The notes under the pieces: model-generated
The model's input: only the letters and a program-made list of their open reading frames with translations
Told to the model about the DNA's origin: nothing
The model's database searches: none
Position numbers and translations under genes: made by a program
Assembly (NCBI GenBank): GCA_036674765.1
Contig: JARVKI010000133.1
Span: 1-64,000, forward strand
Length of the DNA stretch: 64,000 nt
DNA from: Seiridium cupressi
Taxonomy: Eukaryota > Ascomycota > Sordariomycetes > Amphisphaeriales > Sporocadaceae
Reading direction: 5' to 3'
Shown: piece after piece, positions 1-10,269 of the stretch
Numbering within the stretch: position 1 is the first letter of the stretch
Layout of the letters: each line of letters starts with the position of its first letter

Positions 1-1760
1 ATTTATATTTATTTATATTTATTTAACGTATTAATTTTAAATATTTTTAATTAAAAGTTTTACCGTTTAATTAAATAATAATATTTATTATTATTAATAT
101 AAATATTCTTTTAAGTTAAAAATATTAAATATTTATTTATTACTTACCGGTTATAATCCGTACTCCCGACCGGGTTATATTTATAATATTAAAGTCTTTT
201 TTTTTAAAATTTAACCTTTAAAGCTTAAAATCTTATAAATAAATCGTATTTATTTATTTTATTAATTTAATAAATTCCCTTTTTTATTTTTATTTTTATA
301 ATACGTATTTATTATATTAAATCGTATTTAAAAAATTAAATAAAAAAAAACCCCTTTTTATTTTTTCTTTTATTTATTATATAAACCTTTTTATTTTATT
401 TAAAATATACTTTTTTAAAATTATACCGTATTTTTAATATTTTTTTAAAAAGCTTCCTTATAAAATAATAAAAAAAGTAAAAAATTATAAACTTTATACG
501 GATAAAAGTATAAAATACGACGGTTTAAGCGTTCCCGCGGCTTTTATAAAGGCCGTTTTATAAGAGTATTGTCGCTTTAAACGTGCGGAAACGAACGTTA
601 AATCCTCTTTTTTAAAGCTTTAAAAAAGATAAAAAAAAGCGTAACGGAAAATACGCGAGGATATAAACAAAATAATCGGTTATTTTATTCGTTTAAAAAA
701 AATGCGCGCCGCGGCGCGCGTAAAAAGGGTTTGGATAACGTAATAAGAGTTTTAATTTATTAAAGAGCTAAAGGCTGTTAAGGCGGCGGAAGCGAATTTT
801 ACGCAGTTTGCAAGCGTTATAATCGATTAAAGCGGCGTTAACTTAATAAAACCCTTTAATTTTAACTTCCTCGCGGGTTTTAAAAATACCGTTTAAAAGT
901 AATATAACTTTTAATATATTTTTTAAGTTTTTAAATATTTTCTTTAAATAAATAATCTTTTTATTTAATTAAATATTAAAAGTTTTTTCTTTTTTTATAA
1001 TATTTTAATATCTTTTTTATTTTATATTTTTATTAATTAATTTTTATTTTTAATATTATATCGATTTTAACGTTTTTAAATGCTAATTTAAATAAAAATA
1101 CATATATAATAAAATAGTTTCGCATTATTTTAAATAACGATAATATTACGAATATAAATTAAAGGCAGCCGGAACGGAATAAACCTTATTTTATAAATAC
1201 GAATTAAAATAATAATAAAAAATAAATAAATATAAACGTATAAAAAGTAAATATATTAAATATTAATACGGTGGAAATAAAATAAACGGTAAAAACTAAT
1301 TAAAATTAAAAATTAAAAGTAATTAATAAGATTTATTAATTAATATTAACCGTAATTAATTTTATTTATAAAGTAAATATAAATAAATAAAATTAATAAA
1401 AGGATAAATAAATATATATATAATAAATCTTTTTTATATAAATAATTATTTCTTTAATAATTAATTTAAATATTTATTTATTTATAAATAAAGTTTATTA
1501 AACTTTAACGATTATATTTTTATTTTTTAAAACTTAATATTTTTATTTTATATTATATACTTTATTAATATAAACTTAATATTAATATATTATTTTAAAG
1601 TTTATTTTAATAATAATATATTCGTTATAAATAATTACGTATTAATATAATATTACTTTAAATCGTTTAGCGAATTTTATTATAAAGTTTTATATATTAA
1701 TTAAAAAAGATTTAAACATCTTTTAAAAACTTTAATTTAACGTTTTAACCCGGGTTTACA
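1..1760. repeat. AT-rich RIP-mutated island (decayed repeat)
   Basis: The stretch is extremely AT-rich and has no open reading frame of note. The first 540 bases contain no CpA and no TpG dinucleotide, although CpG survives repeatedly. That is the pattern left when C-to-T mutation acts on CpA, as in repeat-induced point mutation of fungi. A more GC-rich pocket lies at about 530-860. The parent was presumably a transposable element, because RIP acts on duplicated DNA, but no transposase or polymerase motif can be read and the element class is unknown. Composition becomes ordinary from about 1760. Confidence 0.8.
704..719. repeat. 16-bp perfect GC palindrome
   Basis: A perfect self-complementary 16-mer made only of G and C (GCGCGCCGCGGCGCGC) stands inside otherwise AT-rich DNA. 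Most of its cytosines are in CpG, the context RIP attacks least, so it may simply be a survivor of the original sequence. Confidence 0.6.
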
Positions 1761-2077
1761 GCGCTAGATTTTATATAAGATACGATAACCGACTTAAAAT
1801 AGGATTTAAGTGCGGTTAAATTAAGACGTAATCTGCAGTTAAGCTATACGGGGTTTCGCCCGACGATATGGCAGGATAAGGCTGGCGCTGAACCGTAGTC
1901 GTTTTTATAGCGATCGTGAGGAGTAGATACATATTGGCACGAATGCTGTAGGTGATGCTGTCATTGTCGCGGCGTTCCTTATTATCCGCCACAGCGCGCG
2001 TTAATGCAGTCTTAATTACTGAATAGTTAGAATGGTGGCTTTATATGAGGATATCGGTCTCTTAGCTACTCTCGACC

Positions 2078-3905
2078 CCAGACTACGCCAGAGCTTAGAT
2101 CGCGCTTCTCGAGATCGAGGCTCAGGCCGCCCTATACCTCCGCGATGTCCGACACCGCACGCGCTTCCCGGGGAGCCGAGGCGACGACTATGTTTTCTAC
2201 GCTAGTAGTATGTCCAGCCGTCATGTCGTTATCGTAACACTGCCAGCAGGCCAGGAGTGCGGTAAAGGGCAAAGGATTAGCGGCAGCGCTCGCCAGCCAA
2301 GTGAAGAAGTTCTTCTCTCACTTTTAGTTCGGGCTGCTGGTCGGCGTTATAGCGGGCCTGCCGGACTTGCTACGCCAGCCGTTGCGCGACATCTGGGTAG
2401 GCGACGTACTCGTGGGTCCTGCAGATAGTGAGGGCGCGGGGCTTATTGTATACCGGTATAATATGGGTCTATTGGGTCGAGCGATAAGTTCTTGAGAAAT
2501 GTATAAAAGAGGAACGAGTTGCGAGACAGATATAGCCTGGATCGGCGTGATCGACCTCGAGATGGCGGTGGGGGAAACGACGAACCACATTCTGGTTGCC
2601 ATACGCGACATCGATGGCAGTAGTTTATGCGAAGGCAATATTAGGCGAGATCTCACCTACGTTGGCAGGTTAAGAAGCCGCGCCGGATAATCTCTTAAGG
2701 TATGGTCTAGGGAGAGCAGGGTATTTGATTCCCAGTGTGCTTTTAAATAGTGAGTAGCAATGAGACAGCTTATAGTTCGTCCTACTTATCATCTTATATA
2801 ACTAAATAAAAGTCAAGCTATTATATCCAGCTTCTTAGAAATACCCGATTGATTGGTCGTAGTATTAACGCTTTAAGAGAGGCGTTTTTTGTGCGAGTGG
2901 AGAGCCGGAAGGCAGCACTTGTCGAATTTGGTAAAATTAGCAAGATTCAAATCGCCTTACATTTTACCTACCAAGTTAGGGAGAAGCAGCCAGACCATTC
3001 CACCTTTAAGGTGCCAGTGCTGAGTAGACAGCGTAGGGCAGGCCTATGTCGAGATATCTAGGAAGCTCGATACAGAAAAGAAGAGCGACGACGAGGATTG
3101 CAAAGAACTGGTACGCTAATACCTCAGTTCAGACGAGGCTGGTAGGTGGCCGCTGGTAATCGATAACGCCGACAATCGGGAGTTGATGTTTGGGTCTGGT
3201 GGCTACACTGGCATTAACGAGTACCTTCCGGATAGCGAGAGTGGCTTGGTCGTGTTAGCGCGGTCAAGACAGGTGGCAGTGGAGTTTGTAAAGTCCGATA
3301 TTATCGATATCGAATCGATAGACGGCGAAAAAGCAACGCATCTTTTTGAGACACTGCTAGCCCAGAAGCAGGTGCTCTGAGACGAAGCGTTAGCAAGAGA
3401 GCTTCTTGCGACAGCATGCCTGTATCAGACCACCGAAAGAGATGCTATCCAAGTCGGCGGCCGAGATTCCAAAGAGAGCCCCAAATATCGGAACTCCCAA
3501 AATGCCGTCGCTATAACGTGGCTGGTGTCGTTTGATCAGATCTAAGGGTCTAGATCGGGTGGCGATCGATCTACTTTCGTTCTTAGCATATATCGAACTA
3601 TATATAATTCCCCAGTTAATCTTGCCGGATTTCGACTTAGAGTAGCTTGAATGGGTAATCGGCACGTTATACGCGTACTTGTTCCTTAGCGATCGAGATG
3701 TTCGAGCACATGGTGGCCTCTAGACGAAGAGTATCAGTCTCGACTAAGATCAGAGCACGAGCTTCCTAGCACATACCTCAACGACGGACTGGCGCAGGGA
3801 GTAGTTAACCTCCTGGAACATGTAGTCGCCATTACAAGTCGATTGTACGCTACAGGTGATCCTAATCGACAAAATATTAGTGGATTTGCTAAAGAATACG
3901 TATAA
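2078..3905 (+). pseudogene. Decayed NLR-type gene: PNP_UDP phosphorylase - NB-ARC - TPR
   Basis: Pieces of one large STAND/NLR-like protein can be read in order on the plus strand, in shifting frames and broken by stops. At 2078-2280 and 2301-2690 lies a nucleoside-phosphorylase-like domain: a FGLLVGV-x-AGLPDL segment near 2328, the DIWVGDVLVG segment after it, and a degenerate LEM...IRDIDG end near 2560. At 2849-3061 lies the start of an NB-ARC domain, in which the P-loop glycine/lysine motif is corrupted to EFGKISKIQIAL. A Walker-B-like LVIDNAD sits near 3160, followed by YLPDSESGLVVL near 3225 and NAVAITWLVSFDQI near 3495. A tetratricopeptide unit (LLEHVVAI) is at about 3810-3840. Such proteins act in fungal non-self recognition or heterokaryon incompatibility. 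This copy cannot encode a working protein: the P-loop is destroyed and frames and stops interrupt it. Several stops fit C-to-T change. The ends are approximate. Confidence 0.8.
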
Positions 3906-6900
3906 ACAATTAAAGGCTAAGGCGGGGCTTCGGAAAATAAGAGTGAAGACTTTAAAGGCAGTTTAAAACAGAAAAGTGTAAAGGTTGGTCCGGATAGAAT
4001 CTCGCCTTTTAATTAGCTTACGGATGCTATAGGCAGGCTGGTAATACAGGTTTTATATCTATCGAAGGACTTATATAAATAAGCTAAGAGCAGGATACAA
4101 ATCTAGATTATAAAATAAGGGGGCATATTAAAATATGTATATACCGAATAAATCCAATCCGATTTTAGATTAAGACAAAAACCATAAATTAGCCTCGTTT
4201 ATACATCTTAAGGTTATAATGCGTAAATTCTAAATTAAGCCACTATATAACCTTATCAAAGACCCGGAAAGGACTTCCAAAGGAAGACCAGTATAATGTA
4301 GAGGTACATATCAGCATCCAGTTTTAAACTAGGTTAATAGTTAGCCAAGTATTTGTGGGTACGGTCAGCAGGCTGACCTTATACTGTGTCAGCTTCCCTA
4401 CAGTACCTGAGATGAAATATATGATATACACCGGAGGTGGACGCTGAACCTGGTTTTCACTGTAACGGCGCAGAATATTTCCAGAAATTCATTTTGGCAT
4501 TTTCCATCTCAAGGCCAGATTTGCACAATGTTCTTCTCAGGGAAATTCAGGTCGTCTCTGCTTTTTTCGCATCCCGCTACGAAACTCCTTGGGATCATAT
4601 GTTGTCTCTGAGGACAAACCTAAGTCTGAGACGTCTAAAAGTTCCTGGTCTGTCATCGATCGATGCAAGGCGCATCCCAACGGGCCAATGATGACAACCC
4701 ATGGCTCTTGGCAAAAGCTTACTCCGCATGCCAAGTTACACTGCGTTGAGAGTGGTCCCGGGTAAGGCCAATCAGGTCTGCATTGTGCAATGCAATACAA
4801 CACAACGCAGCATTGCACAAATAAGACAGTTGCATATGTACTGTATGTCCTACGTCAGGGTTGTCTTCACTGCAAAATTAACCCTCACGAAGGGCATTAC
4901 CCAGCCTCGGAAGTGAGGCAAACTCGGCCATCCCCGGAACCCTTGAATGAATGTGGCACAGTCGGGATTATTGCCCATAGCCAGATGTTTGGCTTTTTGG
5001 CAGGAGTAAGCGTGTCTCTGTCGCCTAGAAGCTTGAATCGGCATGCGTATAACATCCATTTAGCTCGGTTTAGTCATTCTCCAATATATGCTCGGTACCG
5101 TGCGGGAGTGCATTGTCCCATGTAGTAGTCATTTATCTTTCGGAGTCATGGAACTGCAGCATAACCGGCGCAGGTGAAGGTAGATCAAACCATTGGGAAA
5201 GTACGATGCACCCAAAGACCCGCAGTCCACGAAAGGAATTGCTCTAGATATCCAAGTGGCCTGGCTTTCCTCGTCGTGGCCCCGGGTAAAATCAAGGCAT
5301 AGTATTGTTTTTACTTGCCTTAAGTACAAGAGCATATATGCGCTTCTAACACACTTCATGCCTCACCATGTCGCAGGTTGAACGAACAAAAGCTACAAGT
5401 TTCCTTTCGACGGGATGCAAAGTCTCGTGGTGCAGCACAGCGCCTGCCATACATAGCACACGGAAAGGAAGTTGCTTCAAGAGACGATATGTTTCCTTGC
5501 GACAAAGTTCCTCAACCATGAAAACAGTCACTGCTTGAAGAGATCTCATGATTGGTCACGTTTCACCTTCGAACGCTCAACGGGATATCTAGGCTGGACT
5601 TCACTAATTCCGATCATGCTGGCAAAATCACCATGCTTATGAGCTGTTACCCATATAGCCTTCCAGCGACATGACTGAGTCAGTCGGCGATTTTATTTCG
5701 CGAAACGTTATGAACATCTCATAAGGGATGCATTCTACCTAGGATCATCACTATACACATCACTCTGGAAATATGCACAACATGCGTTTGCTTTACACTT
5801 GTGTTTTCCCGTACCATGTTGCATCAATGTTTGGAGTGTCGGTCTGCCGAGTATTGTATAGCAAGCTGTTTCTACTACAATGATATATTATCTCCAGCAT
5901 ATAGAAATCGATCGTAGCTCCCGACATATGCGTGGAGGCGGTAAGTCGTCGCCCAACTCGCTCTCGTGGCCCCAAGAGACGGCCATCATAAAGTAATCGG
6001 CTATCGCAGTATTACGTCGACCACACCGTGCATTTCGGCACACTGTATCCAACTAAACAAGGGGTTCGAGCCAGAGAAGTACTTGGAATCAGCTTCTATT
6101 TCGACGTTGAGGAAAGGCCGTACACTTGGCCCCTATTAGTTACACTCCGGTGAAGATTTGGAGTATGGCCAGCTCCTTCAATGCCCGGGGATTGGGTGCC
6201 TAGTCTAACTCTCTAGATCTTCTACAACTTGTAGTCTAGCAATACAAGTTCATTGGGGACATGATATATTGTCATCTTGGGACATTAACAACACTAGGTC
6301 ACTCGGCTTAATCAGGTTAGCACTCAGAAAAGCCTCAACTACCCAATGTGCAGGTCGTAGCAACTGTAGTCACATCTTTCAACATCAAGAAACACGAAAG
6401 CTTTGTTTGGGGGAAGGCATGCTGTTCACATTATTGTCAACTGCTACCGATTATATCTGAAGCTAGGCAAATGTTTTCAACGCCGACCACTTGGTCGGGC
6501 GCATCCACCTCGTCTTCAATAGGGGTCGTGAGCGACTATTCTACCACTGGGAGAACAGTGTTCGACCACCAGGAGTCCACTGTCTTTGGCACGGTCGACC
6601 GATACTGAGTTGCCATCTCAACCAAGTATCCATCGTCATGTCCAGCGAGGTAAGCGGCACAAGCATATCTCGTGACACATAAACCCAGAGGGTTGGAGCT
6701 TTCAAGCTACCATTCGTGACCCTCTCCCATGCAAAGTCATCATGCTCTCTTCTGCACCTCAATCGTGCTTGTCAATCAGGCTGGAGCTTTCAAGCTACCA
6801 AAGGGCCTGTGCTTTCTCCTGCAAAGCCATATCTCTCCTCTCCTCGTGTCGCGATGTGCCGTGTGGTATAATGGGGGACAGGTTGTTGATGCATTAGCTG

Positions 6901-7081
6901 TGCTGCATGTCGCTGGGGAAATGGGGGTGTTGTGACGTAATTCGCAGTCGGTAAGGATTCAAGATGGGACAGTCGTCAGCCCATCAGATCAGGGTAAATG
7001 GTACAGCACGGCCATCATGGCTCGTTCGCTTTCAACAGTTCCCTCGGTTTCCAAAGGGGACGATGCGAAAGCAGACAGACT
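3906..7081. other. Intergenic, no recognisable gene
   Basis: Until about 4400 the sequence stays AT-rich, like decayed DNA. After that the composition is ordinary, but only short, overlapping open frames occur and none resembles a known protein. A perfect 10-bp inverted repeat (TTGTGCAATG at 4783-4792, its complement at 4811-4820) could form a small hairpin. The last few hundred bases would hold the 3' untranslated region of the importin gene. Confidence 0.6.
6694..6800. repeat. Two copies of a 19-bp direct repeat, 88 bp apart
   Basis: TGGAGCTTTCAAGCTACCA occurs exactly at 6694-6712 and again at 6782-6800. Weaker similarity follows each copy: CATGCAAAGTCAT near 6728 and CTGCAAAGCCAT near 6820. 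This suggests an old tandem duplication of about 90 bp in the 3' flank of the importin alpha gene. Confidence 0.7.
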
Positions 7082-9100
7082 CTACATATCCATAGAATCG
7101 CCACCATTGGCAAAGTTGAAGCCACCTTGGGCGCCATTGGTACCGAAACCAAACGTGCCGTTTGCACCCTGTGTCTGGGGAGCCATGCCTTCGTCGGCGT
7201 TCTCGTCCTCGTCGGAGAAGTACTTCTCAATGATGTTGTACGACTTCATGTAAATCTCCTCGTTGGCATTGGTCTGGCAGTCATGGATCTTCTCCATGCC
7301 TCCACACTCCTCGATGAACAGGGCGTAGCGGTTGATCGAGTCAGGACCGTCGCCGGCTGCCTGCTTGTCCAGATCACCGACCTTGAGAATGTTCTCGAGG
7401 CCGTCCAGAGCTACCTGGATGATCTTGTTGTCGGGGCAGCCGAGAAGATCGCAGAGTGGACGAATGCAGTTCTGGGAGACCAGATATCGGATTTGCTCGG
7501 GCTTCTGTAAGCCGCCGCTGGTGGCATTGCTAATGGCCCAGCAAGCCTCCTTTCTTGTCTTAAGATCGCCGTTGGAGAGCAAATGGATAAGAGGTGGGAT
7601 GATGTTGGCATCAATGACAGCCTGAATCTGCTGGCTGTTACCTGCAGTGATATTCGAGATCGTCCAGCACGCTTCCTTCCGAATTCCATCCTTGTTAGAG
7701 CTCAAAAGCGACAGGAGGCATGGGAGGGCTCCGCAGTTGATGATCACCTGGGTTTGGACGTCATCTCCCGTAACGATGTTTCCGACGGAGCGCAGCGCAG
7801 GAGTCTGGACCGAGGTCGACGCGTGCATCAACAGCTCCACGAGGCGGCGGGGGATACCGGCTTCAATGACAGCCTGGATCTTGTCGTTGGAGCCATCGCT
7901 CAGGTACGAAATAGCCCAGCAGGCATCGATCAAAACTTCGTCATCCAACGAGTACACCAGCTTGGCGAGAACCGGCAGGGCGGGGGCAATCTGCAGTCAA
8001 ACCAGTCAGTAATCAATGCGGACAAAGCGATCCAGGAAAACATGACTCACCGTGTTCCAGTCTGGCTGGGGAGTCTTGCCCCTGCAGAAGTTGCTCAGAG
8101 TCCACGTAGCATTTCGGAGCATACTGAGTTTGCGGCTGTCGCCCAGGAGAGCCAGAAGCGGCTTGAGAGCGCCGCAGCTCAGGACATAGTCTCGGCACGA
8201 GGGGCTGTCACCGGCAATGTTGCCGAGTGCCCACACAGCCTGCTCTCTGACATCAGGTTCGGGGCTGCCCAAAAGCTCGACGAAGATGGGAACAGCGCCG
8301 GCCTCGATGACGACCTGAGTCTGTGTAGCAGATCCGGAGGCGATGTTGGTCAAAGCCCAGGCGGCCTCGAACTGGACTAGAGTGTGCGGGGATCGCAGGA
8401 ACTCGACGAATCGTGACACGACACCAGTTTTGATGACCTCCTCAATTGGCGGGTTTCGCTCTTTCGAGAGGAGCTTTCTGAACTTGGTAGTGGCCTGAAT
8501 CTGGAGGTCGATTTGTTCCGAGAAGACACCCTGGACCATCTGAGGAAGGTCCTCGTTGAGCTATAGTGCCACTCTGATTAGCATACATCATCAACCCGAG
8601 TCTCGCGATTCATGGAAGAGGCCGTGGGAACTGGCATATGTGGGGGGTTATGATCTTTAATGTGGAAGAGTAGAAAGAAGAAGAAAAAGTCAATAGCAGC
8701 CATGTTGTATCCCGTCGTGAGATGGAATTCCAAGGCGCTGCGACAGTCGCGAACAGATCAAATTAGAGAAAAACTGGGAGAAGGATGTGTGGATAGAAGA
8801 CTGGCACAACGCAGCTTGGGACTTTCCACGGAAAAGTGCATATATAGAAAATCGGACGGAACATACCTGACTCTCGGTGGGAGCAGTGTCATCATCACTG
8901 TCGGGGGCAGCGCCCAGGGAAGCACCAGGTCGCTGGTCGCCTGTTCCGATACCTCGTCGCTTGGCTAAGTTCTCCTCTCTCTTTGCCTTTCGGATCTCGA
9001 CTTGCTGCTCCTCGCGGCGACGTCGCAGCTCGTCAGGCTTGAAGGTGTTCTTGGCCTTGAACTGGGTTCGGCGATGCTCGGGGATGTACCGGTCAGCCAT
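7082..9100 (-). CDS. SRP1: Importin subunit alpha (karyopherin alpha)
   Basis: Adaptor that binds classical nuclear localisation signals in the cytoplasm and, with importin beta, carries cargo through the nuclear pore. Coding exons on the minus strand are 9100-8867, 8560-8051 and 7990-7082, giving 550 aa, the usual family length. The N-terminal ~60 residues form the basic importin-beta-binding domain (RRTQFKAKN, then an arginine/lysine-rich stretch). About ten armadillo repeats follow, with the W...N ladder that grips the signal visible as [36 protein letters not shown] and WAISNATSG. The tail is Gly/Asn-rich and ends in MDM. Both splice junctions are GT-AG and keep the frame exactly. Intron 1 is long for this region (306 nt); intron 2 is 60 nt. 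The gene is divergent from POT1. The Aspergillus counterpart is called kapA. Confidence 0.96.
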
Positions 9101-10269
9101 GGTTGCGGGATGCGATGCTGATACCACAAGGCGGTCCTGAACAAAGGCTGGTGTTGATGGGTTGGGTGATGGAGGGGGAATTTGGTTTGGTTTCCCAGGG
9201 GTCCCCTTAAAGGCGGGGTGGTTTGTTTTGATTGATGACGGAAAAGGTCTAGAGAAATGATGAAGGGAGAATTCTTCACAAGTGGGGACAATCAAGCCTG
9301 CCCGTGAATAATCTCGAATGGTCGCTCCTGTCTAGGCGAAGGGACCGGCTGGTGTGTGAGGAGAGAAGATCAAAAAAGCTTTGCAAGCCGCTGCAGTTCG
9401 GGAGAATGTGAGGGGAAGAACCTTGCGATGCTGCAAGCGCTGGAGGCTGTAGGTTGCTCCTTTCCACAGCACTCCCACGTTTTTTCTGCTGGCTTCGGCA
9501 AGGACTTGGGGGTCTGTGGGTACCATTGAGGCGTAGTTAGACTTGGAATGCGACAAAGGCGGTGGCAACCTGAGGCGTCAACGAGTCGGTTCCAGCTCGC
9601 GGCAGACTGCACATCACAGGAAACAGTATAAGACAGGCCAGTGGGGTGCGTCGGTTTCTAGATCATTCACTACTCTCTGTGGTAATACATATATGTTTGT
9701 TTGGTCTCTCTGCAATGTCTGGTGATTCTCTCAAGAGCCGCGTCGCAGTTTTGCCGTAGTCGCATACAACAGCTCTAGGTTAGCCTAATAAATGCATCTT
9801 GACAATTATGGCAATTGGCACGCCCGACCTGTGCTGACATTGCACGAGTCACCCACCAACTTGATTAACTCTGCAAGTCCAAATGACTTGCGACTGACTG
9901 ACATGTGGGAAAAGCCAGCATTGAACCACCCCCACCTACGCCTGCACCTGAACCCGGGCAGCCCCAAACCAAGCGATGTTCCCATGGCAGACGCACAGAC
10001 CAAGCTTAGTTCATCTCAGATCTCAGACCCTAGCGCTAGGCCTTACATAGACCCCAGACCCCTGAGACCCCTCGTCGACCTATCAGTAAAACGTGATTTG
10101 GCGGCCCCGTCGTGACACCTGCCAGTCCGCCTGCCAAGCAATCGCGTCTGTCATTTCACTTAAAACGCGTCGTCACTCTCTATACCCAGCCACCAATAAA
10201 ATAGTCCCCACGCCGACGGTTTGTGTGTACCATCGTCAAGCCTTCGGGCCATCTGCATCGGGGTTGACA
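9101..10269. promoter_or_regulatory. Divergent intergenic region, importin alpha / POT1
   Basis: This 1.17-kb spacer separates two divergently transcribed genes and must hold both promoters and 5' untranslated regions. Pyrimidine-rich and CCCCAxxCC-type stretches occur near 9925-10090 on the POT1 side. No defined binding site can be named from sequence alone, and the short frames in it do not resemble genes. Confidence 0.5.

Noticed and set aside
7583..8380. 265-codon plus-strand frame
   Set aside because: Antisense shadow of the importin alpha exons.
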